Shown here piece after piece: positions 9,134 to 17,679 of a DNA stretch of 64,000 nt. Both the position numbers and the translations under genes were made by a program. Location: the NCBI RefSeq assembly GCF_027307225.1, contig NZ_DAHUXJ010000015.1, positions 1 to 64,000 on the forward strand, read 5' to 3'. Within the stretch, counting starts at the first letter, position 1, and each line of letters starts with the position of its first letter. The notes below the pieces were generated by a model that had not been told where the DNA came from, did not search any database, and saw only the letters and a program-made list of their open reading frames with translations. This DNA is from Bradyrhizobium sp. Its GTDB lineage: Bacteria > Pseudomonadota > Alphaproteobacteria > Rhizobiales > Xanthobacteraceae.

Positions 9134-9811
9134 TTATCCATTGAGCCGATTCAGAGCCGCGTGATTACGGAACACGACGCGTCGCGAACTCTCCAAGGCG
9201 ATCGTTCCGGACTGCGCCAGTTGAGTGAAAGTCCGCGACACCGTCTCGATCGTGAGGCCGAGATAGTCAGCGATGTCCTGACGCGACATTGGCAGTTCGA
9301 TGGCCCCTGCGCTGAATTTGCGACCTGCCATCTCGAGCAGGAAACCGGCGACGCGCTCCTCGGCGCTCTTGATCAGCACCAGCGAATGCTCCTGGACGCG
9401 CTGCAACTCGCGCACCGTCAGCGTCCATAGCTGCTTCGCCAAATCCTTCTCGTGTTCGGCGCGGGCCATCACCGCGCTCCGCTTGATGACTAGAACCTGT
9501 GCATCGCAGATCGCCTCCGCCGACGACAGATGAACGTCGCCGGCTTCGACGCCGAAGACATCGCCGGGTAGATAAAAGGCCCCAATCTGACGGCGACCGT
9601 CGTCCAGTGTGCGGTAAGTCCGCACCGCACCGGAGATGACCTGGTAGAGATAGTCCGCCGGCTCATCCTCGCCGTAGATTTCGATGTTCCGCGCAAAGCG
9701 CATCGGAGCACCCATCAGGCCCAACGGACCTTCGGGAATCGGCCCCGACCGAACCGGAACGGATAGGCGAGCATGGATCGAGGACTTGGCGGTTGCGGCG
9801 GCGGTGAGCAT
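9134..9811 (-). CDS. fixK: FixK-type Crp/Fnr transcription activator
   Basis: A 225-aa regulator with an N-terminal cyclic-nucleotide-binding fold (ADYLYQVISGAVRTYRTLDDGRRQ) and a C-terminal winged helix. The recognition helix LGLTIETVSRTF has the E..SR residues that contact TTGA half sites. There is no N-terminal cysteine cluster, so it should not sense oxygen itself, as for FixK rather than Fnr. It is the obvious candidate to read the boxes across this window and would be driven by the FixLJ pair 40 kb away. Whether it is the fixK1 or fixK2 orthologue cannot be decided; FixK2's regulatory cysteine near the DNA-binding domain is not seen. GGAG precedes the ATG. Confidence 0.88.
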   Translation of the reverse strand: MLTAAATAKSSIHARLSVPVRSGPIPEGPLGLMGAPMRFARNIEIYGEDEPADYLYQVISGAVRTYRTLDDGRRQIGAFYLPGDVFGVEAGDVHLSSAEAICDAQVLVIKRSAVMARAEHEKDLAKQLWTLTVRELQRVQEHSLVLIKSAEERVAGFLLEMAGRKFSAGAIELPMSRQDIADYLGLTIETVSRTFTQLAQSGTIALESSRRVVFRNHAALNRLNG

Positions 9812-9947
9812 GGCAGAACTCCGGTTTCGATCGTTGATGGGGGTAGTCTGCCCGTTTCCTCAAATTTCGAAATTCGTGTCGTTCCCCTAAGTATAAATCC
9901 GGAGGCCCTGCGGAATTTAGGGGTCTTCAGGGCCGATTCATGCGTCC

Positions 9948-9961
9948 TTGATACAGCTCAA
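9948..9961. promoter_or_regulatory. FixK/FNR-type box
   Basis: Perfect TTGA-TACAGC-TCAA. It is 66 bp upstream of the 80-aa gene at 10021 and about 143 bp from the fixK ATG in the other direction, so autoregulation is also possible. Confidence 0.72.
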
Positions 9962-10020
9962 GGCAGCTTGACCAGTTTCGCCCGAATGTCCGCTGGTATT
10001 CACGATGACGGATTGCAGCC

Positions 10021-10263
10021 ATGGACCGGGTAATGGCCTTCCTATCGCGCCTCTTGCGCAATGAATGGCGCGATATCGCCAGCGCTCCCTTCGATCGCGA
10101 GATCGAGGTTGCCTTCATCGATGAGAATATCAGCGTCTGTGGTGGCTCATGCCTGCGTCATGGTGACGGTTGGCTTGACGCCGAAACGCTGAGGCCGGTC
10201 GAAATCGCCGCCACGCATTGGCGCTACCGGCAGCCGGCGATGCTGGCGATGAGTTGCTGTTGA
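10021..10263 (+). CDS. PTHWR-family small protein, copy 1
   Basis: An 80-aa protein (76 aa if the in-frame ATG four codons later is used). Its core runs EWRDIASAPFDREIEVAFID and ends ATHWRYRQP. The same W-x2-I/V-x2-AP-F/Y-D-x2-(I/L/F)E-x-A pattern with a terminal THWR motif recurs at 10851-11051 and in a broken copy at 51790-52053. It has no signal or membrane segment and no known catalytic motif. A perfect FixK box lies 66 bp upstream. Function unknown. Confidence 0.7.
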   Translation: MDRVMAFLSRLLRNEWRDIASAPFDREIEVAFIDENISVCGGSCLRHGDGWLDAETLRPVEIAATHWRYRQPAMLAMSCC

Positions 10264-10278
10264 GAGAGGACGCCATTT

Positions 10279-10416
10279 ATGAAGCGGATGGCAATCGTCT
10301 GGTTTGTCGAATCTCTGTTCGGCTCGCCCCGCAAGCGTCCTGACTGGACTCTGCTGATGGTTTTCGCGGGGATCGCGATGGCGCTGCTGATGATCGTGCT
10401 TCGCTGGGCGCACTAG
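10279..10416 (+). CDS. Small single-TM protein (45 aa)
   Basis: Too short for the ORF track. The ATG at 10279 has AGAGAGGA upstream and encodes 45 residues with a basic middle (SPRKRPDW) and one hydrophobic helix (LLMVFAGIAMALLMIVL). It starts 15 bp after the PTHWR gene and is probably in the same FixK-driven transcript. No family recognised. Confidence 0.55.
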   Translation: MKRMAIVWFVESLFGSPRKRPDWTLLMVFAGIAMALLMIVLRWAH

Positions 10417-10417
10417 G

Positions 10418-10863
10418 CTAGGCAGAGGATTCGTCGACCGGCTCGTCGTCGGCAATAGCCCGCCGCCTTGCCCCGGCTTCTCCTCGATATCCGCACCGGC
10501 GCTTTTGCACCGGCCGCGCGGGCGACCGCGGCGCGACAGGATGGCGGCTCGAAAGCGCGACGCGACCCGCCAGATCGAAAACCTCGGCAGGAATCGCCTC
10601 CGCTTTGGCGACATCGAAATCCGGCAGGGTCAGCGTGCGAGACTTGTCGAAAATCACTCGGTCGAATGCACCGGAGGCCACTGTCTGCACCGCAAGAATG
10701 GCAAGGCCAAGCGCGCAAGGACACGTGATGATCAGCACCGCGATCGCAGGGCGTGGAGCCTCGAGGCACGCTCGGCCAAACGGAGATAGCGCGAACGCCA
10801 CTGCGCGGCGCTCTCGAGCAGCCGCGATATTTCAGACAGTAAGCCCCTTGTCAGACCTTGGCG
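10418..10863 (-). pseudogene. fixI: fixI-fixS remnant
   Basis: A degenerate copy of the copper P-type ATPase fixI found intact at 36.1-38.2 kb. In order, the minus strand shows SEISRLLES...RYLRLAERASRL, then IITCPCALGLAI and AVQTVASGA, then a deletion of about 20 codons, then DRVIFDKSRTLTLP, where the invariant phosphorylation motif DKTGTLT has become DKSRTLT. A second deletion removes the membrane segment between the first two blocks, and frames differ. The 3' end is the tail of fixS (RAIADDEPVDESSA) joined to fixI sequence. It cannot encode a working pump. It points to a former second fixGHIS set or a rearranged duplication. Confidence 0.88.
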
Positions 10864-11051
10864 GACCAGAGACGCCAATGCGTTGGACTGACCAAGACCC
10901 GTTCACGTGTGGAAGCCTTAGCCCACCCACTGGTGGTCCGACGGCAGGCGAAGATCAACGGATGAACACGGTTCCCGTCAATCACCGCAACTTCAAGATC
11001 ACAGTCATACGGCGCTGTCGAGATATCTTCCCATACTGACGATTCGTCCAT
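10851..11051 (-). CDS. PTHWR-family small protein, copy 2
   Basis: A 66-aa intact copy: VWEDISTAPYDCDLEVAVID, a FACRR segment and the terminal SPTHWRLWSAKV. It resembles copy 1 (10021) and is nearly the same design as the broken copy at 52 kb. A FixK box lies about 116 bp upstream. The stop codon abuts the fixI remnant, which may mark a recombination joint. Function unknown. Confidence 0.68.
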   Translation of the reverse strand: MDESSVWEDISTAPYDCDLEVAVIDGNRVHPLIFACRRTTSGWAKASTRERVLVSPTHWRLWSAKV

Positions 11052-11160
11052 CGCTTTAACCTAACAGGCGTCCTTGCCGTGAATCGATCGGTCGGCGCCT
11101 CGAACGCGCTACAGTGATGCGCTGAAGTCATAAACGATAGCTGCTAACCACAGTGTTCGA

Positions 11161-11174
11161 TTGACGCAGGTCAA
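11161..11174. promoter_or_regulatory. FixK/FNR-type box
   Basis: Perfect TTGA-CGCAGG-TCAA, about 116 bp upstream of the 66-aa PTHWR gene on the minus strand. The gene on the other side is a pseudogene that faces this site from its 3' end. Confidence 0.7.
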
Positions 11175-11227
11175 CTCTCGACATCAGAATTCATGGAAAA
11201 TTTTGGTTGGCATATTATCTGGGTTGA

Positions 11228-11687
11228 TCATCGCTGGATCGGCCCACGACAAAGCTCTTCGAGGACCGCGGCGCTGATCGCTCGGCCGCTTCGGATGAAA
11301 CGCTTTCCTGAAGCGTCCTGATTCCGCGGGCTCTCCTGGTGTGGCTGGCCTAGGGCAGCGGCCACCAGCGTCAGAGCGGTGTTACCAAAGCCGCTCATCG
11401 CGGTGGTGAGGCCCTGAACCGTACCGATCGGCATATTGGGATTTGCGATGTTCGGCGATATGCCGAGAAGAAAAGCCATCAACGCAGCAATCACGATGGC
11501 GCTAACGGCATAGTCGAGTGCGTCAGTGACCCAGACGACCACCGCGAAGCCGAAGACTGCCAGCATGCGCTGGCCTGCGAAGAAGCACGACGGCCGCTAA
11601 CATTAATCCCCAATTCGCTCCGATACAGTTCTGCTGCTTGCTCGACGGCACCGAAAGACTGGTTGAGGCGTGGTCTGCGATCGTCAT
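11228..11687 (-). pseudogene. Truncated DASS/SLC13-type anion transporter
   Basis: The minus-strand ATG at 11687 has GGAGG seven bases upstream and opens MTIADHAS...GANWGLMLAAVVLL. The continuation (MLAVFGFAVVVWVTDALDYAVSAIVI) is in another frame, so there is a frameshift near 11570. After GFGNTALTLVAAAL the reading departs from the family, which normally runs to over 450 residues with about 11 membrane segments. Only the first two or three helices remain. DASS family is my assignment from the VTDALDY...IVIAALMAFLLG segment. Confidence 0.7.
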
Positions 11688-11788
11688 GGTCGTTCCTCCT
11701 CTGCAGACAAATCATGCAGAGTTCGCCGACCCGCAATTGCGGTGGATCAATCGAAAAGCACGCCGCAGTGAATTTCGGGGACGCGCTT

Positions 11789-11802
11789 TTGACCTGGCTC
11801 AA
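11789..11802. promoter_or_regulatory. FixK/FNR-type box
   Basis: Perfect TTGA-CCTGGC-TCAA, about 95 bp upstream of the phosphoketolase ATG. Confidence 0.72.
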
Positions 11803-11890
11803 GCTATCGTCAAATTCGCATTCTATTTTGGCGTGACGGAACGGATCGTGGGCTTAGGGGTCGTTATCCGTAGCTTCCCAGGAGGTCGGC

Positions 11891-14311
11891 ATGCAGTTGA
11901 TGACAACCCCAAGCGAGCCCGCACGCGCTGATGACATGGAACTTCTCGACCGTTACTGGCTTGCCGCCAACTATCTCTCCGTCGGACAGATCTATCTACT
12001 CGACAATCCGCTGCTGAAAGAGCCGCTTAAGTCCGAACATATCAAGCCCCGCCTGCTTGGGCATTGGGGAACCACGCCGGGGCTCAACTTCATCTATGCC
12101 CACCTCAATCGCGCGATCCGGGCTTCTGATCTCAACGTCATATATGTCTGCGGCCCCGGCCATGGCGGCCCCGGCATGGTCGCCAACACCTATCTCGAAG
12201 GCACCTACACGGAAGTCTATCCCGACGTAACACGGGATGCGGATGGCTTGCGAAAGCTGTTTCGCCAGTTCTCCTTTCCCGGCGGCATTCCAAGCCATGC
12301 GGCGCCGGAAACGCCGGGTTCGATCCACGAGGGCGGCGAGCTCGGCTACGCGCTTGTGCATGCCTACGGCGCCGCGTTTGATAACCCTGATTTGATCGTG
12401 GCTTGCGTGGTTGGCGACGGCGAGGCCGAGACGGGCCCACTTGCAGCATCCTGGCATTCCAACAAATTCCTCAATCCCGTCCATGACGGCGCAACGCTGC
12501 CGATCCTGCACCTCAACGGATACAAGATCGCCAATCCCACCGTGCTGGGGCGCATGGCCGATGAGGAAATTCGCAGCCTTTTCATCGGCTATGGTTATGA
12601 GCCGCTGTTCGTCGAAGGCGATGATCCGCAGGTTATGCATCGGCTAATGGCCGATGCGCTGGACGTGGCGCTTGCCAGCATCCGCTCGATCCAACAAAGC
12701 GCGCGTAACCAGTCTGCCGGCTTCCACCGGCCGAAATGGCCCATGATCGTGCTACGGAGCCCAAAAGGCTGGACGGGACCGAAGGAGGTCGACGGGCTGA
12801 AAGTCGAAGGATTCTGGCGCGCGCACCAGGTGCCGATTGCCAATCCGCGCGGCAATCCCGATCATTTAAAGCTGCTTGAGCAGTGGATGAGGAGCTACAA
12901 GCCCGAAGAGCTATTTGACGCGAGCGGCAGGCTTCTCCCGGAACTGCAGGCGCTTGCGCCAATAGGCAACCACCGGATGGGAGCGAACCCGCACGCCAAT
13001 GGCGGACTGCTCAAACGCGAGCTCAAACTGCCCGATTTCCGTTCCTATGCTGTCGACGTCCCCTGCCCCGGCGGCGTTGTCGCCGAGGCCACGCGCGAGC
13101 TGGGCAAGCTCCTGCGCGAGGTCGTGACGCTCAACGCGGACGCGCGTAACTTCCGCATCATGGGGCCGGACGAAACCTCATCCAACCGGCTGGACGCGGT
13201 GTTCGAGGCAACGGACCGCATCTGGATGGAGGGGATCGAGCCATATGACGTCCATCTCGCCCGTGACGGGCGGGTGATGGAGGTGTTGAGCGAGCATCTT
13301 TGCCAAGGTTGGCTCGAAGGCTACTTGCTTACGGGCCGGCACGGCTTTTTCTCCTGCTACGAGGCTTTCGTCCATATCGTGGATTCGATGTTCAACCAGC
13401 ATGCCAAGTGGTTGAAGGTCTCGCGCGCACTATCGTGGCGGCGACCGATCGCCTCGTTCAATTATCTCCTCACCTCGCATGTCTGGCGCCAGGATCACAA
13501 CGGCTTCAGCCATCAAGATCCCGGCTTTATCGATCTCGTCACCAACAAAAAAGCCGATATCGTCCGCGTCTATCTGCCGCCAGACGCCAACACCCTGCTT
13601 TGGGTCGCCGATCATTGCCTGCGCACCTATGACCGCATCAACGTGATCGTCGCAGGCAAGCAGCCCTCGCCGCAATGGCTCTCGATGCGTGAGGCCATCA
13701 CCCATTGCGAGGCCGGCATCGGCATCTGGAAGTGGGCGGGCACCGAGGTCCCCAATGCCGAGCCCGACGTAGTCTTGGCCTGCGCCGGCGATATTCCGAC
13801 GCTGGAGACCCTAGCGGCGGTTGATCTGCTGCGAAAGGCGCTGCCGGATTTGAAGATCCGTGTGGTCAACGTCGTCGATCTGATGACGTTGCAGCCGAGG
13901 GAGCAGCATCCGCATGGTCTGTCCGATCGCGATTTCGACAGCCTCTTTACCCGCGACAAGCCGGTGATCTTCGCTTATCACGGCTACCCTTATCTGATCC
14001 ATCGCCTGACCTATAGCCGCACCAACCACGCCGGTATGCATGTGCGCGGCTTTGCGGAGGAAGGTACGACCACTACGCCGTTCGATATGGTCGTATTGAA
14101 CCAGCTCGACCGTTTCCATCTCGCCATCGAGGCGATCGAGCGCGTTCCCGGGCTCGATATCCCGGCCGCTCACGTCAAGCAGGGCTTTCGCGATGCATTG
14201 ATCGAGCATTCGCGCTATGTCCGCGAGCACGGCGAGGACATGCCGCAAATCCGCGACTGGGTCTGGTCGAACAGCACAGGCGGAAGAACACCTCGCGAGG
14301 CCGGCGACTAA
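11891..14311 (+). CDS. xfp: Xylulose-5-P/fructose-6-P phosphoketolase
   Basis: A thiamine-diphosphate enzyme of 806 aa that splits xylulose-5-phosphate (or fructose-6-phosphate) to acetyl phosphate plus glyceraldehyde-3-phosphate (or erythrose-4-phosphate). Typical motifs include [28 protein letters not shown] and the ThDP site [17 protein letters not shown] sits five bases before the ATG at 11891; an ATG three codons on is an alternative. Acetate kinase starts 35 bp downstream, so the pair should form acetate and ATP from sugar phosphate without oxygen. The FixK box upstream fits induction under micro-oxic conditions. Confidence 0.95.
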   Translation: MQLMTTPSEPARADDMELLDRYWLAANYLSVGQIYLLDNPLLKEPLKSEHIKPRLLGHWGTTPGLNFIYAHLNRAIRASDLNVIYVCGPGHGGPGMVANTYLEGTYTEVYPDVTRDADGLRKLFRQFSFPGGIPSHAAPETPGSIHEGGELGYALVHAYGAAFDNPDLIVACVVGDGEAETGPLAASWHSNKFLNPVHDGATLPILHLNGYKIANPTVLGRMADEEIRSLFIGYGYEPLFVEGDDPQVMHRLMADALDVALASIRSIQQSARNQSAGFHRPKWPMIVLRSPKGWTGPKEVDGLKVEGFWRAHQVPIANPRGNPDHLKLLEQWMRSYKPEELFDASGRLLPELQALAPIGNHRMGANPHANGGLLKRELKLPDFRSYAVDVPCPGGVVAEATRELGKLLREVVTLNADARNFRIMGPDETSSNRLDAVFEATDRIWMEGIEPYDVHLARDGRVMEVLSEHLCQGWLEGYLLTGRHGFFSCYEAFVHIVDSMFNQHAKWLKVSRALSWRRPIASFNYLLTSHVWRQDHNGFSHQDPGFIDLVTNKKADIVRVYLPPDANTLLWVADHCLRTYDRINVIVAGKQPSPQWLSMREAITHCEAGIGIWKWAGTEVPNAEPDVVLACAGDIPTLETLAAVDLLRKALPDLKIRVVNVVDLMTLQPREQHPHGLSDRDFDSLFTRDKPVIFAYHGYPYLIHRLTYSRTNHAGMHVRGFAEEGTTTTPFDMVVLNQLDRFHLAIEAIERVPGLDIPAAHVKQGFRDALIEHSRYVREHGEDMPQIRDWVWSNSTGGRTPREAGD

Positions 14312-14346
14312 ACTGCAATCCTAGCGGCGAACGAGAGAGGCCGCCC

Positions 14347-15567
14347 ATGTCCGAAGCAGTCCTGGTGCTCAACGCCGGTTCCTCCAGCATCAAGCTCGGC
14401 CTGTTCGACATTAGCCCGGCCGAACCGACGTTGAGATGCAAGGGCCTGCTGGACGAGCAGGAGAAGACACCGCGTATCGTCGTAACCGATACTTCGGGCA
14501 AGCAACTGTTCGAGAAGAGCCGTCCGGCCGATGAGGTAGCAGGCACCGGCCTGCTCGCGGATATATTCGCCTGGATTGAGGATTATCTCGAGGGAGGTAG
14601 ACTTGCCGCGGTGGGCCATCGCATCGTCCATGGCGGACGCGATTTTACCGGTCCCGTGATGATCGCCGACCAGACACTTGCAGCGCTAGAAGCATTGACG
14701 CCGCTTGCTCCCTTGCACCAGCCCCGCTGTCTGGCACCGGTCCGGGCCGTGAAATCCCTGCAGCCAAGCCTGCCGCAAATCGCCAGCTTCGATACGGCCT
14801 TCCATCACAGCTTGAGGCCGCCTGCAGGGCGCTTTGCCATCCCCCGGCATTTTGAAGAGCGCGGCATCCGCCGCTACGGTTTTCACGGGCTCTCTTTCGA
14901 ATACATCGCGAGCCGCCTCGCCGTGCTCGGGTCTGAGTGGATACAAAAACGAACAGTGGTGGCACATCTTGGCAATGGCGCGAGCCTCTGCGCTATGCAT
15001 GAGGGAAAGAGCCTCGACACTAGCATGGGGCTGACCCCGCTCGACGGCCTCGTGATGGGAACGCGTTGCGGGACGATCGATCCCGGCGTGCTACTATATC
15101 TGATGCAGGAAGAGGGGATGTCGGCCAACGAGGTACAGCATCTGCTGTACGAAAAGTCCGGCCTGCTTGGCGTCTCTGGCGTGTCGGCCGACATGCGCGC
15201 ATTGCTGGCAAGCCGGGAGGCGGCTGCCCGTGAGGCTATCGATCTCTTCACCTTCCGCGCCGCCGCGGACGTCGCTGTGATGGCCAACACGCTCGGCGGA
15301 TTGGACGGCTTGGTATTCACCGGCGGCATTGGCGAGCATGCCGCCGAGATCAGGCAGCAGATCTGCGATCGCCTTGCTTGGCTCGGTGTCGGCCTTAACG
15401 CAGCGGCCAATGCAAGGGGACAGTGGAGTATCGCAGCGCCGGACAGCAAGGTAGTCGTTCTGGTCATAGCCACCAGCGAGGAGACGACGATTGCACGGCA
15501 CTGCCGCGCGCTACTTAATTCAAGAACTTCGTCCGGTTCAGAGCCGCTGCCTGCGGTTGACCGTTAG
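14347..15567 (+). CDS. ackA: Acetate kinase
   Basis: A 406-aa cytoplasmic enzyme that transfers phosphate from acetyl phosphate to ADP. It begins LVLNAGSSSIKLGLF, the phosphate-binding N-terminus, and carries AHLGNGAS and the C-terminal FTGGIGEHAAEIR, all typical of the ASKHA-fold acetate kinases. It is 35 bp downstream of xfp in the same direction and completes substrate-level ATP formation from the phosphoketolase product. The small gene that follows has its own FixK-like box. Confidence 0.95.
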   Translation: MSEAVLVLNAGSSSIKLGLFDISPAEPTLRCKGLLDEQEKTPRIVVTDTSGKQLFEKSRPADEVAGTGLLADIFAWIEDYLEGGRLAAVGHRIVHGGRDFTGPVMIADQTLAALEALTPLAPLHQPRCLAPVRAVKSLQPSLPQIASFDTAFHHSLRPPAGRFAIPRHFEERGIRRYGFHGLSFEYIASRLAVLGSEWIQKRTVVAHLGNGASLCAMHEGKSLDTSMGLTPLDGLVMGTRCGTIDPGVLLYLMQEEGMSANEVQHLLYEKSGLLGVSGVSADMRALLASREAAAREAIDLFTFRAAADVAVMANTLGGLDGLVFTGGIGEHAAEIRQQICDRLAWLGVGLNAAANARGQWSIAAPDSKVVVLVIATSEETTIARHCRALLNSRTSSGSEPLPAVDR

Positions 15568-15601
15568 CGACCGGCGGGCGCAAGACGGCGATTTCCGCAA
15601 A

Positions 15602-15615
15602 TTGCTCTGGATCAA
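15602..15615. promoter_or_regulatory. FixK/FNR-type box, TTGC variant
   Basis: TTGC-TCTGGA-TCAA, about 99 bp upstream of the 70-aa gene at 15708. Confidence 0.5.
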
Positions 15616-15707
15616 GAGCTTTCGACAAAGCTTCTCGTATGGATGAGATTGAACACACGCGGGGCTTCTGGCCCGACGAATCGCTTGGACACTTTTGGAG
15701 GCCGACG

Positions 15708-15920
15708 ATGCGGACCTATTACTTTGACACAAAGGACGGCTTTCCTGTGCGCGACAACAAGGGGATGGACTTTACGAGAGCCTCTGAGGCCATTAAGCAC
15801 AGCAAAAGGCTGGCCGCGGGCAAGCGGAAAAGCGCGACCGCAACCTCACTATCGTCGTTACCGATGGATCAGGAACGGAAATTCATCGAGAGCCCGGTAT
15901 ACGTCGCCGGCGCCGGTTAG
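15708..15920 (+). CDS. DUF6894-like small protein
   Basis: A 70-aa protein opening MRTYYFDTKDGFPVRDNKG, the aromatic-Asp pattern I associate with DUF6894 proteins of Bradyrhizobium. The ATG at 15708 has TTGGAGG upstream, so the longer track ORF is trimmed. It follows ackA by 140 bp with a TTGC-type FixK box in the gap. No catalytic residues or signal peptide are seen. Function unknown. Confidence 0.65.
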   Translation: MRTYYFDTKDGFPVRDNKGMDFTRASEAIKHSKRLAAGKRKSATATSLSSLPMDQERKFIESPVYVAGAG

Positions 15921-16069
15921 ATTGATTCCCATCTCCGTATCTCCCCTTAGGGAACCGACCCGAATTTCTCTTCTGCCCCGCAATTGCTATCAAAGCTATC
16001 TTTTCAGCGCACCAAACGTGGTGACGACGGTCGGTCTCGGTTTATTCGTCGATCCGATTGCACCGGTTG

Positions 16070-16083
16070 TTGACGCACATCAA
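16070..16083. promoter_or_regulatory. FixK/FNR-type box
   Basis: Perfect TTGA-CGCACA-TCAA, centred 62 bp upstream of the cytochrome b561 ATG. Confidence 0.78.
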
Positions 16084-16138
16084 CGACCTGGGCGGGTTGT
16101 TTCTTTATTTGATCTCACGCATGCCGCGGAGAAGAAAC

Positions 16139-16678
16139 ATGGAAATGCAATGCAGCGATGCACGTGACGAAAGCTACGACCGGACGACGATTTGGCTACA
16201 CTGGGCAACGGTCGGCTTGATCGCTGTTCTGTGGGTGATTGGCCAGACCGCCGACTGGGTGCCGCGCGGCCCGTTTCGCACCGGCGCATGGTCGGTGCAT
16301 GTGGTGCTCGGCTTTATCACAGGCTTCGTGCTTCTGACGCGGGTCGCTTGGCGCGCGCATTTTGGGCGCGACCTGCCGCCCATTGATACAGGCGCCTTGC
16401 ACGCGGTTGCAAAGGCGACGCATTATCTGCTCTATGGTCTGCTTGCCACCGTCGTCCTGCTGGGCCTCATTGACGCGTCGTATCGCGGCTTCAATCTGTT
16501 CGGGGTGTGGTCCGTGCCGCAGTTCGGGATGAGTGATGCTGCGACTCGGCGCAGTATCAATGAATGGCACGAGCTCGCGGCTAATTTGACTGCCTTAGTC
16601 GCTCTCGCGCATGCGGCGGCAGCCCTCGTACATCAATACGTGTGGAGGGACCACCTGCTTGAGCGTATGATGCCGTGA
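16139..16678 (+). CDS. Cytochrome b561 family membrane protein
   Basis: A 179-aa four-helix membrane protein of the prokaryotic cytochrome b561 (CybB) type. It begins with RTTIWLHW, giving a heme-ligand histidine in helix 1, with further candidates HVVLGF, AVAKATHYLLYG and NEWHELAANL, which supply the four histidines for two b hemes. The family moves electrons from quinol or a periplasmic donor. The ATG at 16139 has GGAGAA upstream and a FixK box 62 bp away, so the longer track start is rejected. Confidence 0.85.
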   Translation: MEMQCSDARDESYDRTTIWLHWATVGLIAVLWVIGQTADWVPRGPFRTGAWSVHVVLGFITGFVLLTRVAWRAHFGRDLPPIDTGALHAVAKATHYLLYGLLATVVLLGLIDASYRGFNLFGVWSVPQFGMSDAATRRSINEWHELAANLTALVALAHAAAALVHQYVWRDHLLERMMP

Positions 16679-16746
16679 TGTTGCGGACTGACGGCCTCTC
16701 TCGCGCGTGGCGTCACTTGCCCAGCCCCTTCACGCGAGCGAGCGCG

Positions 16747-16989
16747 TCAGCATATGAAGCTACCAGACAAGACACGCCCGATCGAGGAACCGCAAAAGCC
16801 GAAGCCGTCGCACCTTCGCAGAAGGTCTGTGGGAAATCCGTCAAGAAGCTCCGCCAGCACCTCCATTAAGGGCGGCACGAGCGCAACGTGGACGTCCTCG
16901 GCTTCCGAAAGCTCCGGCGAGGAGTCATCGAGCCGATGCTGCACGCTCATCCCCGTGCGTGGGCACTTGAAAACGATCTGGCGCTGCAT
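16747..16989 (-). CDS. Small CPRTG-type protein, copy 2
   Basis: An 80-aa protein whose opening VFKCPRTGMSVQHRL matches the protein at 8904-9101. The C-terminal half differs, with two further cysteines (RRCDGFGFCG). A perfect FixK box lies 77 bp upstream. Metal binding is possible but the cysteine spacing is not a standard zinc ribbon. Function unknown. Confidence 0.6.
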   Translation of the reverse strand: MQRQIVFKCPRTGMSVQHRLDDSSPELSEAEDVHVALVPPLMEVLAELLDGFPTDLLRRCDGFGFCGSSIGRVLSGSFIC

Positions 16990-17059
16990 GCTTCTCTATA
17001 TGCTCCGGAATGCGCCTCGGCGAAATTCCGGATAGCTACTTAAGGGCCTCGCCCGACCT

Positions 17060-17073
17060 TTGAGATGGGTCAA
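17060..17073. promoter_or_regulatory. FixK/FNR-type box
   Basis: Perfect TTGA-GATGGG-TCAA, 77 bp upstream of the 80-aa CPRTG gene on the minus strand. Confidence 0.68.
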
Positions 17074-17424
17074 GGCGGAGCGCACGAAGCGGCCTTATGA
17101 TTTCGCTCGCATCGGGTGGCTTGGCCCCGATGCCGCGACGAGGCGGAGCCCGGACTCCTAGGCACTTCAGGCGCCGCTTCGTGCTAGGGCTCAAGCGACC
17201 GCGACCAAGGGGCCGGCTCCGGAGAGCAGCCCCGCCGACGAGTTCGATGGAATGAAAGTCGGAACCGCGGGTTGCTCGTTGTAGCCTTTGGATAACGGAC
17301 TCAAGCGAACGATCGGCCTCGGCGATCCTTTGGAAGCCGGGGCTGATTTGCAGTCGGCTCCACCAGATCGACAAGGAGGGCCAGAATTCCGTCAAGGTTC
17401 ACGCCGAAGATCTGACCGCGGTCA
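17074..17424. other. No convincing gene
   Basis: A 119-aa minus-strand ORF spans this stretch but has an arginine-rich, motif-free sequence typical of a shadow frame. Near its right end AAGGAGGG is followed by an open frame reading VHAEDL, which appears to be the displaced start of the gene at 17425. Confidence 0.4.
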
Positions 17425-17661
17425 GTGCGCTACGCGCTGGACACCACCCGCGCCACGATCGTTTGCCCTTTCCAAGACGAGGTGATCATCCGCGTGTGCG
17501 ATGACGCCGGCGAGAGCCATGTTCGAACGCGCCAAGAGAGTCGCAGGAGCGATGGAAGGCCGTGGGAAGGAAAAGCTCTCACGGAAGAGTTCGGCCGACA
17601 ACTCGGCGCCGCCGCCGACACCTACTGCCCACGCTGCAGTCGGATCGATCCGGATACCTGA
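17425..17661 (+). CDS. CPF...CPxC small protein, copy 1 (5' end doubtful)
   Basis: A 78-aa reading frame beginning at GTG: VRYALDTTRATIVCPF, then RVCDDAGESH, RRSDGRPWEGKAL and the C-terminal CPRC. It aligns along its length with the intact 91-aa protein at 61773-62048. There the N-terminus runs SEDLNSAVRYALDTT; here the matching AEDLTAV lies in another frame just upstream, with a TGA four codons before the GTG. A few inserted bases (a GTCA-like duplication) would explain this. It may be a pseudogene or may start at the GTG, which has no clear ribosome binding site. Confidence 0.5.
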   Translation: MRYALDTTRATIVCPFQDEVIIRVCDDAGESHVRTRQESRRSDGRPWEGKALTEEFGRQLGAAADTYCPRCSRIDPDT

Positions 17662-17679
17662 GGATGCGGCCGCCGGATT

